Shown here piece by piece: positions 35,529 through 43,721 of a stretch of 64,000 bases of DNA (positions within the stretch are counted from its first letter, which is position 1; every line of letters starts with the position of its first letter). The notes under the pieces are model-generated. The model was not told the origin of the DNA. It did not search any database and saw nothing but the letters and a program-made list of their open reading frames with translations. The translations under genes and the position numbers were made by a program. This stretch comes from Aureimonas sp. AU22 (GTDB taxonomy: Bacteria; Pseudomonadota; Alphaproteobacteria; Rhizobiales; Rhizobiaceae), in the NCBI RefSeq assembly GCF_001463745.1, contig NZ_BBWJ01000058.1, positions 1 through 64,000 of the forward strand, read 5' to 3'.

Positions 35529-36446
35529 TCACGACGGGACACGCCGGGGCGCGGCAACGAGGGGATCGCTCGCCAGCGGCCGAGGATCGCGGACGCGCGC
35601 CTCGAGAGAGGCGAGGGTGGCTCCTTCGACATTGGCATGGCGCACGGCATAGGTCTGCGTGCCGGCGCGGCGATACTGCCCCCATTTCAGGTGGGGCGTG
35701 CAGCGCTTGTCGTTGGGAAAGCCAATGCTCAATCCCGTTTCGTCGACGATCGATCGGCCGTCCCGCCAGATCGTCAATTCGCCGGTGCCATCGCCCAGCA
35801 CCACCCGGTAGACGAGACGGGTGTAGCGTCTGCGCTCGAAGGCCTGATCGGCGTAGCGCAGCGTCCCGGGTCCCGGCTTGGCGACGTCCGAGCGATCGAA
35901 GCTCGTGTGGATCAGCAGCTTCGTCCCGATGAGCTGGGTGAAAAGCAGCGGGTTGACGCGCGCGATGCCGGAATGGAGCTGATTGACGATGGTCCAGGGA
36001 GATCGGGGCTTATCGTCGGTCTCCACCGCGATCGTGTCGGTGAACCAGATCGCCTCGCCGCTTGCCGGTAGCGCGGCGCCGCGCTGCTGCATCTCGGCCC
36101 GGTTGCGGGGTGGTTTGGCGTCCTTGTCGCCCGCCCATCCGTCGCCGTCGCGCAGTTCGAACCGAAACTCGTCCGCATCGTCGAACCGGGTGAGCGCCCA
36201 CGGTTTGCGATAGGTCGGATACCGGTTCGCCGTCTGCGTCCGATAGGTCGTGCCATCGATGCGGAGATCCCGGAAGTCGCGCAGGACGGTGGATCGCCGG
36301 ACGTCAGCCTCCTCGACCGGTGCGGGAGCGGAACCGGCGGCCATGGCGCGGGGCGCCGACACCAGGGCGGACGCGCATCCGGACAGGAACAGCACGCCGG
36401 CCTGCCGGCGTGTGAGACGGTATCTGGCGCGGGGTGGAGGGGTCAT
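35529..36446 (-). CDS. Tat-exported heparin-lyase-like polysaccharide lyase
   Basis: A 305-residue protein with a twin-arginine signal (LTRRQAGVLFLSG, about residues 12-24). A beta-jelly-roll resembling the Polysacc_lyase (heparin lyase I) family follows, with alternating strands such as ELTIWRDGRSIVDETG and IGFPNDKRCTPHLKWGQYR near the end; the latter matches the usual 'PYFKWGIYR' segment of these lyases. It probably cleaves or binds an acidic polysaccharide in the periplasm. The ATG at 36446 places the Tat signal correctly. About 200 bases separate it from the deacetylase gene downstream. Confidence 0.78.
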   Translation of the reverse strand: MTPPPRARYRLTRRQAGVLFLSGCASALVSAPRAMAAGSAPAPVEEADVRRSTVLRDFRDLRIDGTTYRTQTANRYPTYRKPWALTRFDDADEFRFELRDGDGWAGDKDAKPPRNRAEMQQRGAALPASGEAIWFTDTIAVETDDKPRSPWTIVNQLHSGIARVNPLLFTQLIGTKLLIHTSFDRSDVAKPGPGTLRYADQAFERRRYTRLVYRVVLGDGTGELTIWRDGRSIVDETGLSIGFPNDKRCTPHLKWGQYRRAGTQTYAVRHANVEGATLASLEARVRDPRPLASDPLVAAPRRVPS

Positions 36447-36636
36447 GCGGTGTCTCGACGTCGTTCGGAGGCAAACTATGCCGGAAATGGGCAGGAAGAT
36501 GGCTCCGTCACGCATTCCGCGCGAGCGACACCGGCGAGGGGGATGTCGGCGTGGCGCCCTCCGGAGGGGCGCGCGCGGCTTAGGGGTCGGCGGTGGTTTC
36601 GCCGCTCCGCCGGCGTGCGCCGCCCTCGCACGTCCG

Positions 36637-37764
36637 TCAAACGGCTTGCGTGCCGTCCGCTTCCCTTCGATCCACTTGGGATCTCTGCGCGAAGCGCCCG
36701 GTCGCCATGCGGGTGCCGAGCAGGATGCCGGGCTTTTCGATGAAGCGGAACGAAAGGTAGCTCATCAGGATCGTCGATGAGACCGTGCCGGCGATCACGA
36801 AGAGCGCATAGGCCGAGAGACTGTCGGTAAGGCGAACGGCGATCCACATGCAGCCGTAGAGCGCGATCATGTGCAGAAGGTATGTCGAGTACGAGATCCG
36901 GCCGAGCCACATGAGGAACGGATTCCCGAGGATCGAGCGGCCCGCGCTCGTCAGCCGCCGATTGACGCCGCACAGCATCAGCAGAAGCGGCGCCCATAAC
37001 ACCGCGCCCACGTCGCGCCATATCAGGCCCGCTGCCAGGAGACACAGCGCCGCGACCGCGGCGACCAGCCGCCGCTTCGGCAACCCTTGGTTATGCCAGA
37101 GCCAGAACGAGCCGATGCCGACGAGGAACCACGCCAGATGGTTCAGCATGAAGGCGTCATTCAGCTTCAGACCGTCTCCCGTCGCGAATTCGGCCAGACC
37201 CAGCATGATGACAACCGTCGAAACCGCCATCAACGGGCCGCGGAACAGCATCCGGATCAGAAACGGCGCGATCAGGTAGAATTGCCACTCTACGCTGATC
37301 GACCAGGCTTGGCCGAGGATCGCATAATCCGAGGACTTCCGTATTGTTTCCGGAACAAGTCCATGCAGCATCGTGATGTGAGCGAGAAGATGCTGAACGG
37401 GATGCATCAAGGCCTCGTCGACGAGGTCGATACGCGTCAGATTTCTATCCGTAGAAAACGGAGAGCTGAAGATCGCCGATCGCTGGATGCCAAGCATGAG
37501 GAATGCGGCAAGCAAGGCAGCGATGTATGCTGGAAAGATGCGGAAGAATCGACGGACGATGAATGGCTTGTACCCCTCGTTCTTGCTGACGAGGAGGTGC
37601 GCGATGACGAAGCCGGAAAGGATGATGAAGAGGCTGACCGCAGACGTATGCTGCGTAAGGCGACCCGCACGATCGGAAAACGCGAAGGTGACATGTCCGA
37701 AAACGACCCACCAGGCGAGTACGCCACGCAATCCCTCGAACTCGTCAAGTCGTCTTGTCTGCAT
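36637..37764 (-). CDS. acyltransferase family 3 membrane protein
   Basis: A 375-residue integral membrane acyltransferase with about ten hydrophobic segments. Family marks are LRGVLAWWVVFGHVTFAF near the N-terminus (conserved Arg-Gly and His), LFIILSGFVIAHLL, and AWSISVEWQFYLIAPFLI. Such enzymes transfer acetyl or succinyl groups onto exported glycans (O-antigen, Nod factor, exopolysaccharide). A second member of the family lies at 40011. The pair probably decorates the polysaccharide made by the neighbouring genes. Confidence 0.9.
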   Translation of the reverse strand: MQTRRLDEFEGLRGVLAWWVVFGHVTFAFSDRAGRLTQHTSAVSLFIILSGFVIAHLLVSKNEGYKPFIVRRFFRIFPAYIAALLAAFLMLGIQRSAIFSSPFSTDRNLTRIDLVDEALMHPVQHLLAHITMLHGLVPETIRKSSDYAILGQAWSISVEWQFYLIAPFLIRMLFRGPLMAVSTVVIMLGLAEFATGDGLKLNDAFMLNHLAWFLVGIGSFWLWHNQGLPKRRLVAAVAALCLLAAGLIWRDVGAVLWAPLLLMLCGVNRRLTSAGRSILGNPFLMWLGRISYSTYLLHMIALYGCMWIAVRLTDSLSAYALFVIAGTVSSTILMSYLSFRFIEKPGILLGTRMATGRFAQRSQVDRREADGTQAV

Positions 37765-38513
37765 GTCCTCCCCACCGAGTCTCTTATTTTATGTTTTGTT
37801 CACCATGTCCTCTATCGCCAAGCAAGTCCATCGGGAACTGGTTGTGTGGTTACCTTCGGGCAGTCGACATGCTCGCGCAAACGACCGCGTTGAAAATGTT
37901 TGGTGTTGTCCCCTGTGGAAACTCGTTGGGACAAGTGAAAGTGCGTAGTCTGGAATAGGTCGGCAGGCGCAGTTCCATAGAGTTCCAAACCATTCGTGTG
38001 GCGCAGTGCATCACGATTGAAGCGATCTGCTGTCACGGTGCCTGTGGAGTGGCGGATTGGTCGGGCAAGCGCAGGCTGGGCCGCCGACAACGAGCGCAGC
38101 GAACGGATTCGGCATCGTGGGACCTCGAATGCCGAGTCGAACAACCGACGCGCGAACGATCTTCCGCTGAACGAAGGGCCGAAAGACCCCGTTCGAGCCG
38201 ATGAAGCTCTCGCATGGCTACCGCACCTGCTCGAGCGACCGAGCCCGGATATCCCGCGGCCAGACGATCTGACAACGAGGGGGTACGCCAAACACACCTG
38301 CAATGGATCTCGACCTGGCGCCTGATGGGGAGGGCTCGGTTGACCGCGTTTCTGGCGATCTGCCGCTTCGACGAGATGTGCCGTCGCCCTCTCGGCATTC
38401 CGAGCGGATCACGATGGGGCTTCCGGCCTTGAATCCACCGGAATTGGCGCGGTCTCCTGCCGTTCCAGGTTGGACGCCTGCCCTTAGGTGCCCCCGTGCG
38501 AAAGCTTCGATCC
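37765..38513. other. long gene-poor region, possibly decayed
   Basis: A 749-base stretch with no gene I can support. Base composition is less G+C-rich at its left end (about 37765-38010) than in the flanking genes. A short open reading at 37996-38325 contains a helical-looking piece (ADEALAWLPHLLERP) faintly like the C-terminus of IS66-type transposases, but this is too weak to call. The region must also hold the promoter of the leftward acyltransferase and that of the rightward exported protein. Confidence 0.4.
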
Positions 38514-39128
38514 ATGCGCCGCCTTGCCCGAACCGCTGCCTTGCTTCTCGGCTCACTGGCCCTTTCCACCACTCTGGCTGCCGCACAGGACGGGCAACCG
38601 TCGCGCGTTCGCGGCACCATCGCCGCTGTCGACGGCAGCACACTGTCCGTCACCTCGCGGGAGGGGCCGGTGGTGAAGATCGCCATGGCGCCCGATGTCG
38701 GTATCCGCGGCGTCAAGGCCGCCTTGGCCAGCGACATCAAGGCCGGCGATTACGTGGGCGCGGCCACGCTGCCTGCGGAGGGCGGCAAGTCCGGCGCGCT
38801 GGAAGTCCTGATCTTCCCCGCTGTGATGAAGGGGGCAAACGAGGGTAGTTTCCCCTGGGATCTCCAGCCCAACTCCACCATGACCAACGCCACGGTGTCG
38901 AACGCGGTGGAGAGCGTGTCGGGCCGCGAGCTGACCCTGACCTATCCGACGGGGTCCAGGCAGATCACCTTGCCGCAGGGCATCCCGGTCGTGACATTCG
39001 CGGAGGCTACGGCGGCTGATCTCAAGCCGGGTGCGCCCGTGTTCGTCCCGGCGACCAAAGCGGCGGACGGGTCGCTTTCGACGGCCTTCGTGGTGGTCGG
39101 AAACCAAGGCGTCGTGCCCCCGATGTGA
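38514..39128 (+). CDS. exported protein with DUF5666-like repeats
   Basis: A 204-residue periplasmic protein with a signal peptide (residues 1-25, ending LAAAQ). Two similar beta-rich modules follow: VRGTIAAVDGSTLSVTSREG near 30-50, and SVSGRELTLTYPTGSRQITLP near 130-150. Each is followed by a stretch like 'DIKAGDYVGAATLP' or 'DLKPGAPVFVPATK'. Rhizobial relatives are often mislabelled as metal ABC transporter permeases; there are no membrane segments here. A GTG at 38496 is an alternative start. Function unknown. Confidence 0.78.
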   Translation: MRRLARTAALLLGSLALSTTLAAAQDGQPSRVRGTIAAVDGSTLSVTSREGPVVKIAMAPDVGIRGVKAALASDIKAGDYVGAATLPAEGGKSGALEVLIFPAVMKGANEGSFPWDLQPNSTMTNATVSNAVESVSGRELTLTYPTGSRQITLPQGIPVVTFAEATAADLKPGAPVFVPATKAADGSLSTAFVVVGNQGVVPPM

Positions 39129-39326
39129 GGGAATGCGTTGCAGGCTTGGCTCCGATGGAAGGGGGCGACGTCAGTCGACCCCGACCGCCCGGTGGCTGGA
39201 AGAAGCATCGCATGCGGGTTCTGCAAGGGCCGCTCCGGTTCCGCTGTTGCCGGAGCCTTCCCCACCGCCATGCGTTGCGCTTCTCCATAGGCAGCGGATC
39301 ATCCGTTGCGGCGAACGGAGAACACC

Positions 39327-39731
39327 ATGCACATTCCCAAGGGCGCGACGGTTGCTGTGGTCGACGGACAGAAGCTCAGCCTGTTCCAGAATAGCGGCGA
39401 CGAGGCGTCCCCGAAGCTGACGGCTCTTCCCGTCGGCGACATCAATACCGACAACAAGAGTGGCGGTCAGGGGCACTCCAGCAGCTCGGCCAATCCGGAC
39501 GACGACACGCAGGACGAAGATGGCTTCGTCGCCGGCGTGGTGGACGTCCTGAACAAGCAGGCCGTTGCGGGCAAGATCTCGAAGATCGTCGTCGTCGCCG
39601 CGCCGCGCGCGCTGGGCGAGATGCGCAAGCACTACCACGTCAAGCTGAAGGACGCGCTTGTCGGCGAGATCTCGAAGGATCTGACCGGCCAGACCCGCAG
39701 CGACATCGAGAACGCGATCGCCGCGGCTTGA
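39327..39731 (+). CDS. host attachment-family protein (baeRF family 12-like)
   Basis: A 134-residue protein of the family annotated as 'protein required for attachment to host cells', now placed among the baeRF (archaeal release factor-like) folds. Family features are WVVVADG-like TVAVVDGQKLSLFQN at the start, VVVAAPRALGEMRKH near residue 90, and GEISKDLTGQTRSDIENAI at the end. The adhesion role comes from early Agrobacterium work and is not proven for the family. It follows the exported protein after about 200 bases. Confidence 0.88.
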   Translation: MHIPKGATVAVVDGQKLSLFQNSGDEASPKLTALPVGDINTDNKSGGQGHSSSSANPDDDTQDEDGFVAGVVDVLNKQAVAGKISKIVVVAAPRALGEMRKHYHVKLKDALVGEISKDLTGQTRSDIENAIAAA

Positions 39732-39755
39732 AGCCCGTCGCCACGGTGTAGAGAT

Positions 39756-39785
39756 GGGGCCGCCCGCAGCGGGTGACCCCGTTTT
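39756..39785 (+). terminator. probable terminator after the host attachment gene
   Basis: A G+C-rich hairpin (GGGG...CCCGC/GCGGG...CCCC) is followed by GTTTT, 24 bases after the stop codon. The stem has an internal mismatch. Confidence 0.55.
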
Positions 39786-40010
39786 CATCCCCCTCGGATG
39801 CCGCCCGGAATGCCCGGAGCCGCGGGCGCCAACGGGGTGTGCCTGATTGGGCTGGTCGGCCGATCGTTGCCGATGCCTGGGCCACCGTCCGGTCGGCCGA
39901 TCGCATCGTTGTCACGGTGGCCGGGTCGGTCGGGCTCGGACAGATCCTGACCCAGGTGGTGATCGTGTTCGGCATCGTCGCCTCCTTCGTTCAGGAGACG
40001 ACGATGCCGT

Positions 40011-41285
40011 TCAGCCCGGAGCCGCCGGCTCGATCGTCGGTCGTCGCGTCGCGCGATCAACTCGATCCGTCGATACGGGGAAAGGCGGTCCTGGCTCATA
40101 GGCTTTCGCCCCGGGCACTCTTCGAGACAGAGCCGACATCGCCTTGTCCGTCCACGCACCGACCCGGCGAACCCACCAGTGATCAAATGCCGCGACCGGA
40201 ATGGCCAGGATCAGGGTCGCCGAGGCCGTCGCCGCGAAGGTGGCGACGAGCTGGGGCACATGACCCCAGCTTGCCGTCCCCGAGAAGACGACGCTCGCGA
40301 CGGAGCATATGACGACGACCTGGCTGAGATAGATGCCGAATGACAGGTAGCCGAGGGCGAAGCCCACGCGACCGGACATGTGACGGCGGACAGCCGTCGA
40401 GCGAAGGAACAGAAGGATAAGGAGCGCGGCAGCGAGCGTATGGAGGACGACGCGAAAACCCTGCATGTTCCCCGACGCAAGCGGCGTGAGCCAAGCGTAG
40501 ATGCCAGAAGGTTCCTCGCTGACGAAGCTTCGATCGAAGCCCGCGAGCAGCACAGCGACGCCGAAGGCCAACCAGGACTGCCAGGGCCGCCAGTCGCGAC
40601 GGGGACATTCTCGCCACCAGAGCGCCAGCGCGACACCGGCCACGAAGGCGCTGACATAGGGGCTCAACAGGAAGACGACGAGCCAGACGGCTCCGAGTGC
40701 CGCAAAGCGCAAGCGTGGAAGGCGCGAGACCAGGAGAGCCACCGCCAGGACCACGAAGCTTCCCACGAACTCGTAGACCATGGTCCACAGGTTCGAATTG
40801 TAGAAGCTGTCACCGGTGACGAAGGTGCTCGCCCCCTCCCAAAGGCTCGACGAGATTTCTCGCCATCCCATGCTCGGCCAAGTGTAGAACCACCCCAACC
40901 AGACGGACGGCACGCTCGGCGCGGTCTCGACGTTCCGGAACAGACCGGCCGCCATCATCGCGCCTGCCACGACGTTCGTCAGCATCACGGGGCCTGCCAA
41001 GCGCGGCCACCGTTTCGCTGCAGCTATCAAGGCGTCGATCGCACTGCCCGTGCGCAGGACCCGCAGCGACAGAACGAAGCCGGACAGGACAAAGAAGACG
41101 ATGACCGCCGCCGATCCGTTGACGAATGCGAAGGCAGGCGTGCCGAACAGCGAATATGGTTGATCGCCGTAGGTCATTCCGTGCAGGCGGGGCGCAAATC
41201 CCAGCATGAAGTGGTGGATCAGAACGACGATGGCCGCGATGCCGCGGAGCGCTTCCAACTCCACGAGCTTCGTCGTCGACCGCAT
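40011..41285 (-). CDS. acyltransferase family 3 membrane protein
   Basis: A 424-residue integral membrane acyltransferase with about ten hydrophobic segments. The N-terminus has LRGIAAIVVLIHHFMLGF (conserved Arg and His) and then VIVFFVLSGFVLSLRVLR; a later NLWTMVYEFVGSFVVL matches the 'sWsLsvE' region of the family. The last 25 residues are Arg/Pro-rich and may not be conserved. The gene probably modifies an exported glycan. It is the last envelope-type gene before the transporter block. Confidence 0.88.
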   Translation of the reverse strand: MRSTTKLVELEALRGIAAIVVLIHHFMLGFAPRLHGMTYGDQPYSLFGTPAFAFVNGSAAVIVFFVLSGFVLSLRVLRTGSAIDALIAAAKRWPRLAGPVMLTNVVAGAMMAAGLFRNVETAPSVPSVWLGWFYTWPSMGWREISSSLWEGASTFVTGDSFYNSNLWTMVYEFVGSFVVLAVALLVSRLPRLRFAALGAVWLVVFLLSPYVSAFVAGVALALWWRECPRRDWRPWQSWLAFGVAVLLAGFDRSFVSEEPSGIYAWLTPLASGNMQGFRVVLHTLAAALLILLFLRSTAVRRHMSGRVGFALGYLSFGIYLSQVVVICSVASVVFSGTASWGHVPQLVATFAATASATLILAIPVAAFDHWWVRRVGAWTDKAMSALSRRVPGAKAYEPGPPFPVSTDRVDRATRRPTIEPAAPG

Positions 41286-41829
41286 CTTGTGATCCGCCAG
41301 AACCTTGTTCGATTCGCGTCATTCACACCCGACGCGGCTGGAGGCAAGGGCGAAAGCATGGTCGAACAACCGCAATCGTCGGGAATGACGCGATACGCCC
41401 GAGGATCAAAGGCCTACGAAGACGCCCTGCAATAGGGGCCGATGGCCGCGTTGCCGAAGTCGACCTCTTCCCGGACGCGCTGGAAAAGGCGCTGCCCAAT
41501 GGCGGCGTGATTGGTTCAACAGTCGAATCGCAGAGATCCTGGTCGAAACCATCTCCCAACTCGTCGACGCGGATCTGGGAAGCAAGGTCGTCAGGTCGAG
41601 GGATTTGGAGGTGCGAGGATAGTTGGCGATCCGGGCCCTCTCCATCGCCCACCGCATCCGCTCGATGCCCTTGCCGCTTGAGTGCCAGCGCTCGGTCGGC
41701 ACCGCGGGATCGATGATCGCTTCGGAATGCTTGGCGAAGAGGAGCGATGCCATGGGGAAGGCTCGGCAAAGCGACGAAACGGACGCTGCGCCGAGTATGG
41801 GTTCGATGGGGGCAGGATGCGACGACCGT
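41286..41829 (-). pseudogene. decayed region with a histidine-phosphatase-like N-terminus
   Basis: A 544-base region without an intact gene. From 41753 leftward a reading begins MASLLFAKHSEAIIDPAVP and continues with WHSSGKGIERMRWA. This resembles the opening of phosphoglycerate-mutase/histidine phosphatase proteins (a Phe-x-x-His motif, then DPAVPxxRWxLSxxGxxRM). After about 55 residues the similarity is lost, and coding-like fragments appear in other frames, suggesting frameshifts and truncation. It lies 76 bases after the phosphatase gene at 41830, on the same strand, so it may once have been the last gene of that operon. Confidence 0.4.
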
Positions 41830-42645
41830 TCAGGCCGCGTTCGCCTCGACGATCCGCAGGAGGTCCGCCCTGGTGCCGGGCGAACCCACGACCACGGGTC
41901 CGCCCGCGTTCATGCTGCTCCAGTTCGACGGATCGATGATCCAGCCGCCCGCCTCCTCGATCAGGACGTAGCCTGCGTAGCAATCCCAGGCGTTCATGTG
42001 GGGCTCCCAGTAGGCCGCCAGTCGCCCCGCCGCGACGTAGGCCATCATCAGGGCGCCGGACCCGTTGCGGATGAACATACCGCCTTCGTCGAGCAGTTGC
42101 CGGACGACGCCGGAGACGACCCGGCTGGGAATGCGGTGATTGGCGCCGAGGCCAAGGACGCCGGATTGGAGCGTCGCCTCACTGGAAACCCGGATGGGCT
42201 GCCCGTTCATTGTCGCGCCGCCTCCACGACGCGCAGAATAGAGCTCGTCGGTGGTCGGCGCAAAGATGACGCCGGCGACGATCGCCTCGCCCTGCATGAT
42301 CGCGATCGATACGCACCAGGCGGGGATGCCGAACACGAAGGGGCTGGTTCCGTCGATCGGATCCATCACCCAACGAAAGCCGGATGTACCCTCCTGAAGG
42401 CCGTATTCCTCACCCAGCAAGCCGTCGTCGGGGAAGCGTTCCGCGATCCGTTCCCGCAACAGGGTCTCGACCTCCTTGTCGGCGATGGAGACGACGTCCT
42501 GCCCGCTCGTCTTCTGGTCGATCGTGAGGCGCGAGCGGTCGCGGAAATAGCCAAGCGCGATGCGTCCACCCTCGCGGGCGATGGCTTCAGCCAGCATCTG
42601 GCGAGTTGCAACGGCGGTGTCGGAGTGTTCGATCGTGTCGGACAT
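41830..42645 (-). CDS. inositol monophosphatase-family phosphatase
   Basis: A 271-residue Mg-dependent phosphatase of the IMPase/HisN/CysQ superfamily. The metal site is visible: GEEYG near residue 77, DPIDGTSPFVFG near 95, and WDCYAGYVLIEEAGG near 225. Members remove phosphate from inositol phosphates, histidinol phosphate, sugar phosphates or nucleotide phosphates. The gene begins eight bases after the ABC ATPase ends, so it belongs to the transporter operon. This is the main reason to think the imported ligand carries a phosphate. Confidence 0.9.
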   Translation of the reverse strand: MSDTIEHSDTAVATRQMLAEAIAREGGRIALGYFRDRSRLTIDQKTSGQDVVSIADKEVETLLRERIAERFPDDGLLGEEYGLQEGTSGFRWVMDPIDGTSPFVFGIPAWCVSIAIMQGEAIVAGVIFAPTTDELYSARRGGGATMNGQPIRVSSEATLQSGVLGLGANHRIPSRVVSGVVRQLLDEGGMFIRNGSGALMMAYVAAGRLAAYWEPHMNAWDCYAGYVLIEEAGGWIIDPSNWSSMNAGGPVVVGSPGTRADLLRIVEANAA

Positions 42646-42653
42646 GGTCTCTC

Positions 42654-43721
42654 TCAGGCAGGGATCAGGGCGACGCCGCGCTCATGCAGGCCGATGCCGA
42701 TATCGCTGGCGACGGCCCGCACGTTCTCGATCGCGGTGTCGACGACGAAGAGGCGGCCGTGCGCCGTCTCGACCTCGTATTCGATGTGGTCGCCGAGATA
42801 GGCGGCGCTGGCGACGCGCCCGTCCAGGCGGTCGGGGCTGGGCTCACCGATCGTCATCGCGTTGGGCCGGATCGCGAGCTTGGCGGCTCCTTCGCGCTCG
42901 GCCGGCGCTCGGATCGGATGGCGCAGGCCACCGAGCCGGGCTTCCAGCCCGCCGTCCGCGCGCCTTGCGACCTCGCAGGGGACGACGTTCGCCTCGCCGA
43001 TGAAATCGGCGATGAAGGAGGAGGCCGGCGTCTCGTAGAGTTCGCGCGGCGTGCCCGCCTGCGCGATCTCGCCGGCCTGCATCACGACGATCCGATCGGA
43101 GACGGCCAACGCCTCTTCCTGGTCGTGCGTGACGTAGACGGCCGTGAAGCCGAGGCGTTGCTGAAGCTCGCGGATCTCGGTGCGCACATGGCGGCGCAGG
43201 CGTGCGTCGAGGTTGGACAGGGGCTCGTCGAGGAGGAGCACCTGAGGCTCCAGCACCAGGGCGCGGGCCACGGCCACGCGCTGCTGCTGGCCGCCGGACA
43301 GTTCGCTCGGCAGACGGTCGGAAAAGCCCGCCAGACCAACGAGCGCCAGGCCGTCCTTCCCCCGCTCGAGCGCGTCGCGCTTGGAACTGCCGCCCGAGCG
43401 CAGGCCGTAGGCGACGTTCTCGCCCACCGTCATGTGCGGGAAGAGGGCGTAGGACTGGAACACCATCGAGACGTCGCGCTCGTTGGCTGGCAGGTTGGTG
43501 ACGTCCCGCCCGCCGATGAGGATGCGCCCCGCCGTCGGCTGCTCGAGGCCGGCCAGCATGCGCAGCGTCGTGGTCTTGCCGCAGCCGGAGGGGCCAAGCA
43601 GCGTCACCAGGGTTCCCGGCTCGATGTCGAAGGACAGCGAGCGGATCGCGATCACAGATCCGAAGCGCTTCTCGACGGCATCGAAGCGCACGGACCCCTT
43701 GCGTGCGGTGGGCTGGCTCAT
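42654..43721 (-). CDS. ABC transporter ATP-binding protein (FbpC/AfuC/PotA type)
   Basis: A 355-residue importer ATPase. Walker A is LLGPSGCGKTTTLRM near residue 40, the signature is LSGGQQQRVAVARAL and Walker B is VLLLDEPLSNLD, followed by a TOBE domain at the C-terminus (about 275-355). The ATG at 43721 overlaps the stop of the permease gene (ATGA). It energises the binding-protein-dependent importer encoded with it. Confidence 0.93.
   Translation of the reverse strand: MSQPTARKGSVRFDAVEKRFGSVIAIRSLSFDIEPGTLVTLLGPSGCGKTTTLRMLAGLEQPTAGRILIGGRDVTNLPANERDVSMVFQSYALFPHMTVGENVAYGLRSGGSSKRDALERGKDGLALVGLAGFSDRLPSELSGGQQQRVAVARALVLEPQVLLLDEPLSNLDARLRRHVRTEIRELQQRLGFTAVYVTHDQEEALAVSDRIVVMQAGEIAQAGTPRELYETPASSFIADFIGEANVVPCEVARRADGGLEARLGGLRHPIRAPAEREGAAKLAIRPNAMTIGEPSPDRLDGRVASAAYLGDHIEYEVETAHGRLFVVDTAIENVRAVASDIGIGLHERGVALIPA

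Noticed and set aside
33763-35652. A 629-codon rightward frame across the deacetylase gene
   Set aside because: The sense (leftward) frame has a Tat signal and NodB motifs; the other reading has none.
37996-38325. Possible IS66-like transposase fragment
   Set aside because: Only one short helical-looking segment resembles the family. There is no DDE residue, inverted repeat or second coding piece.
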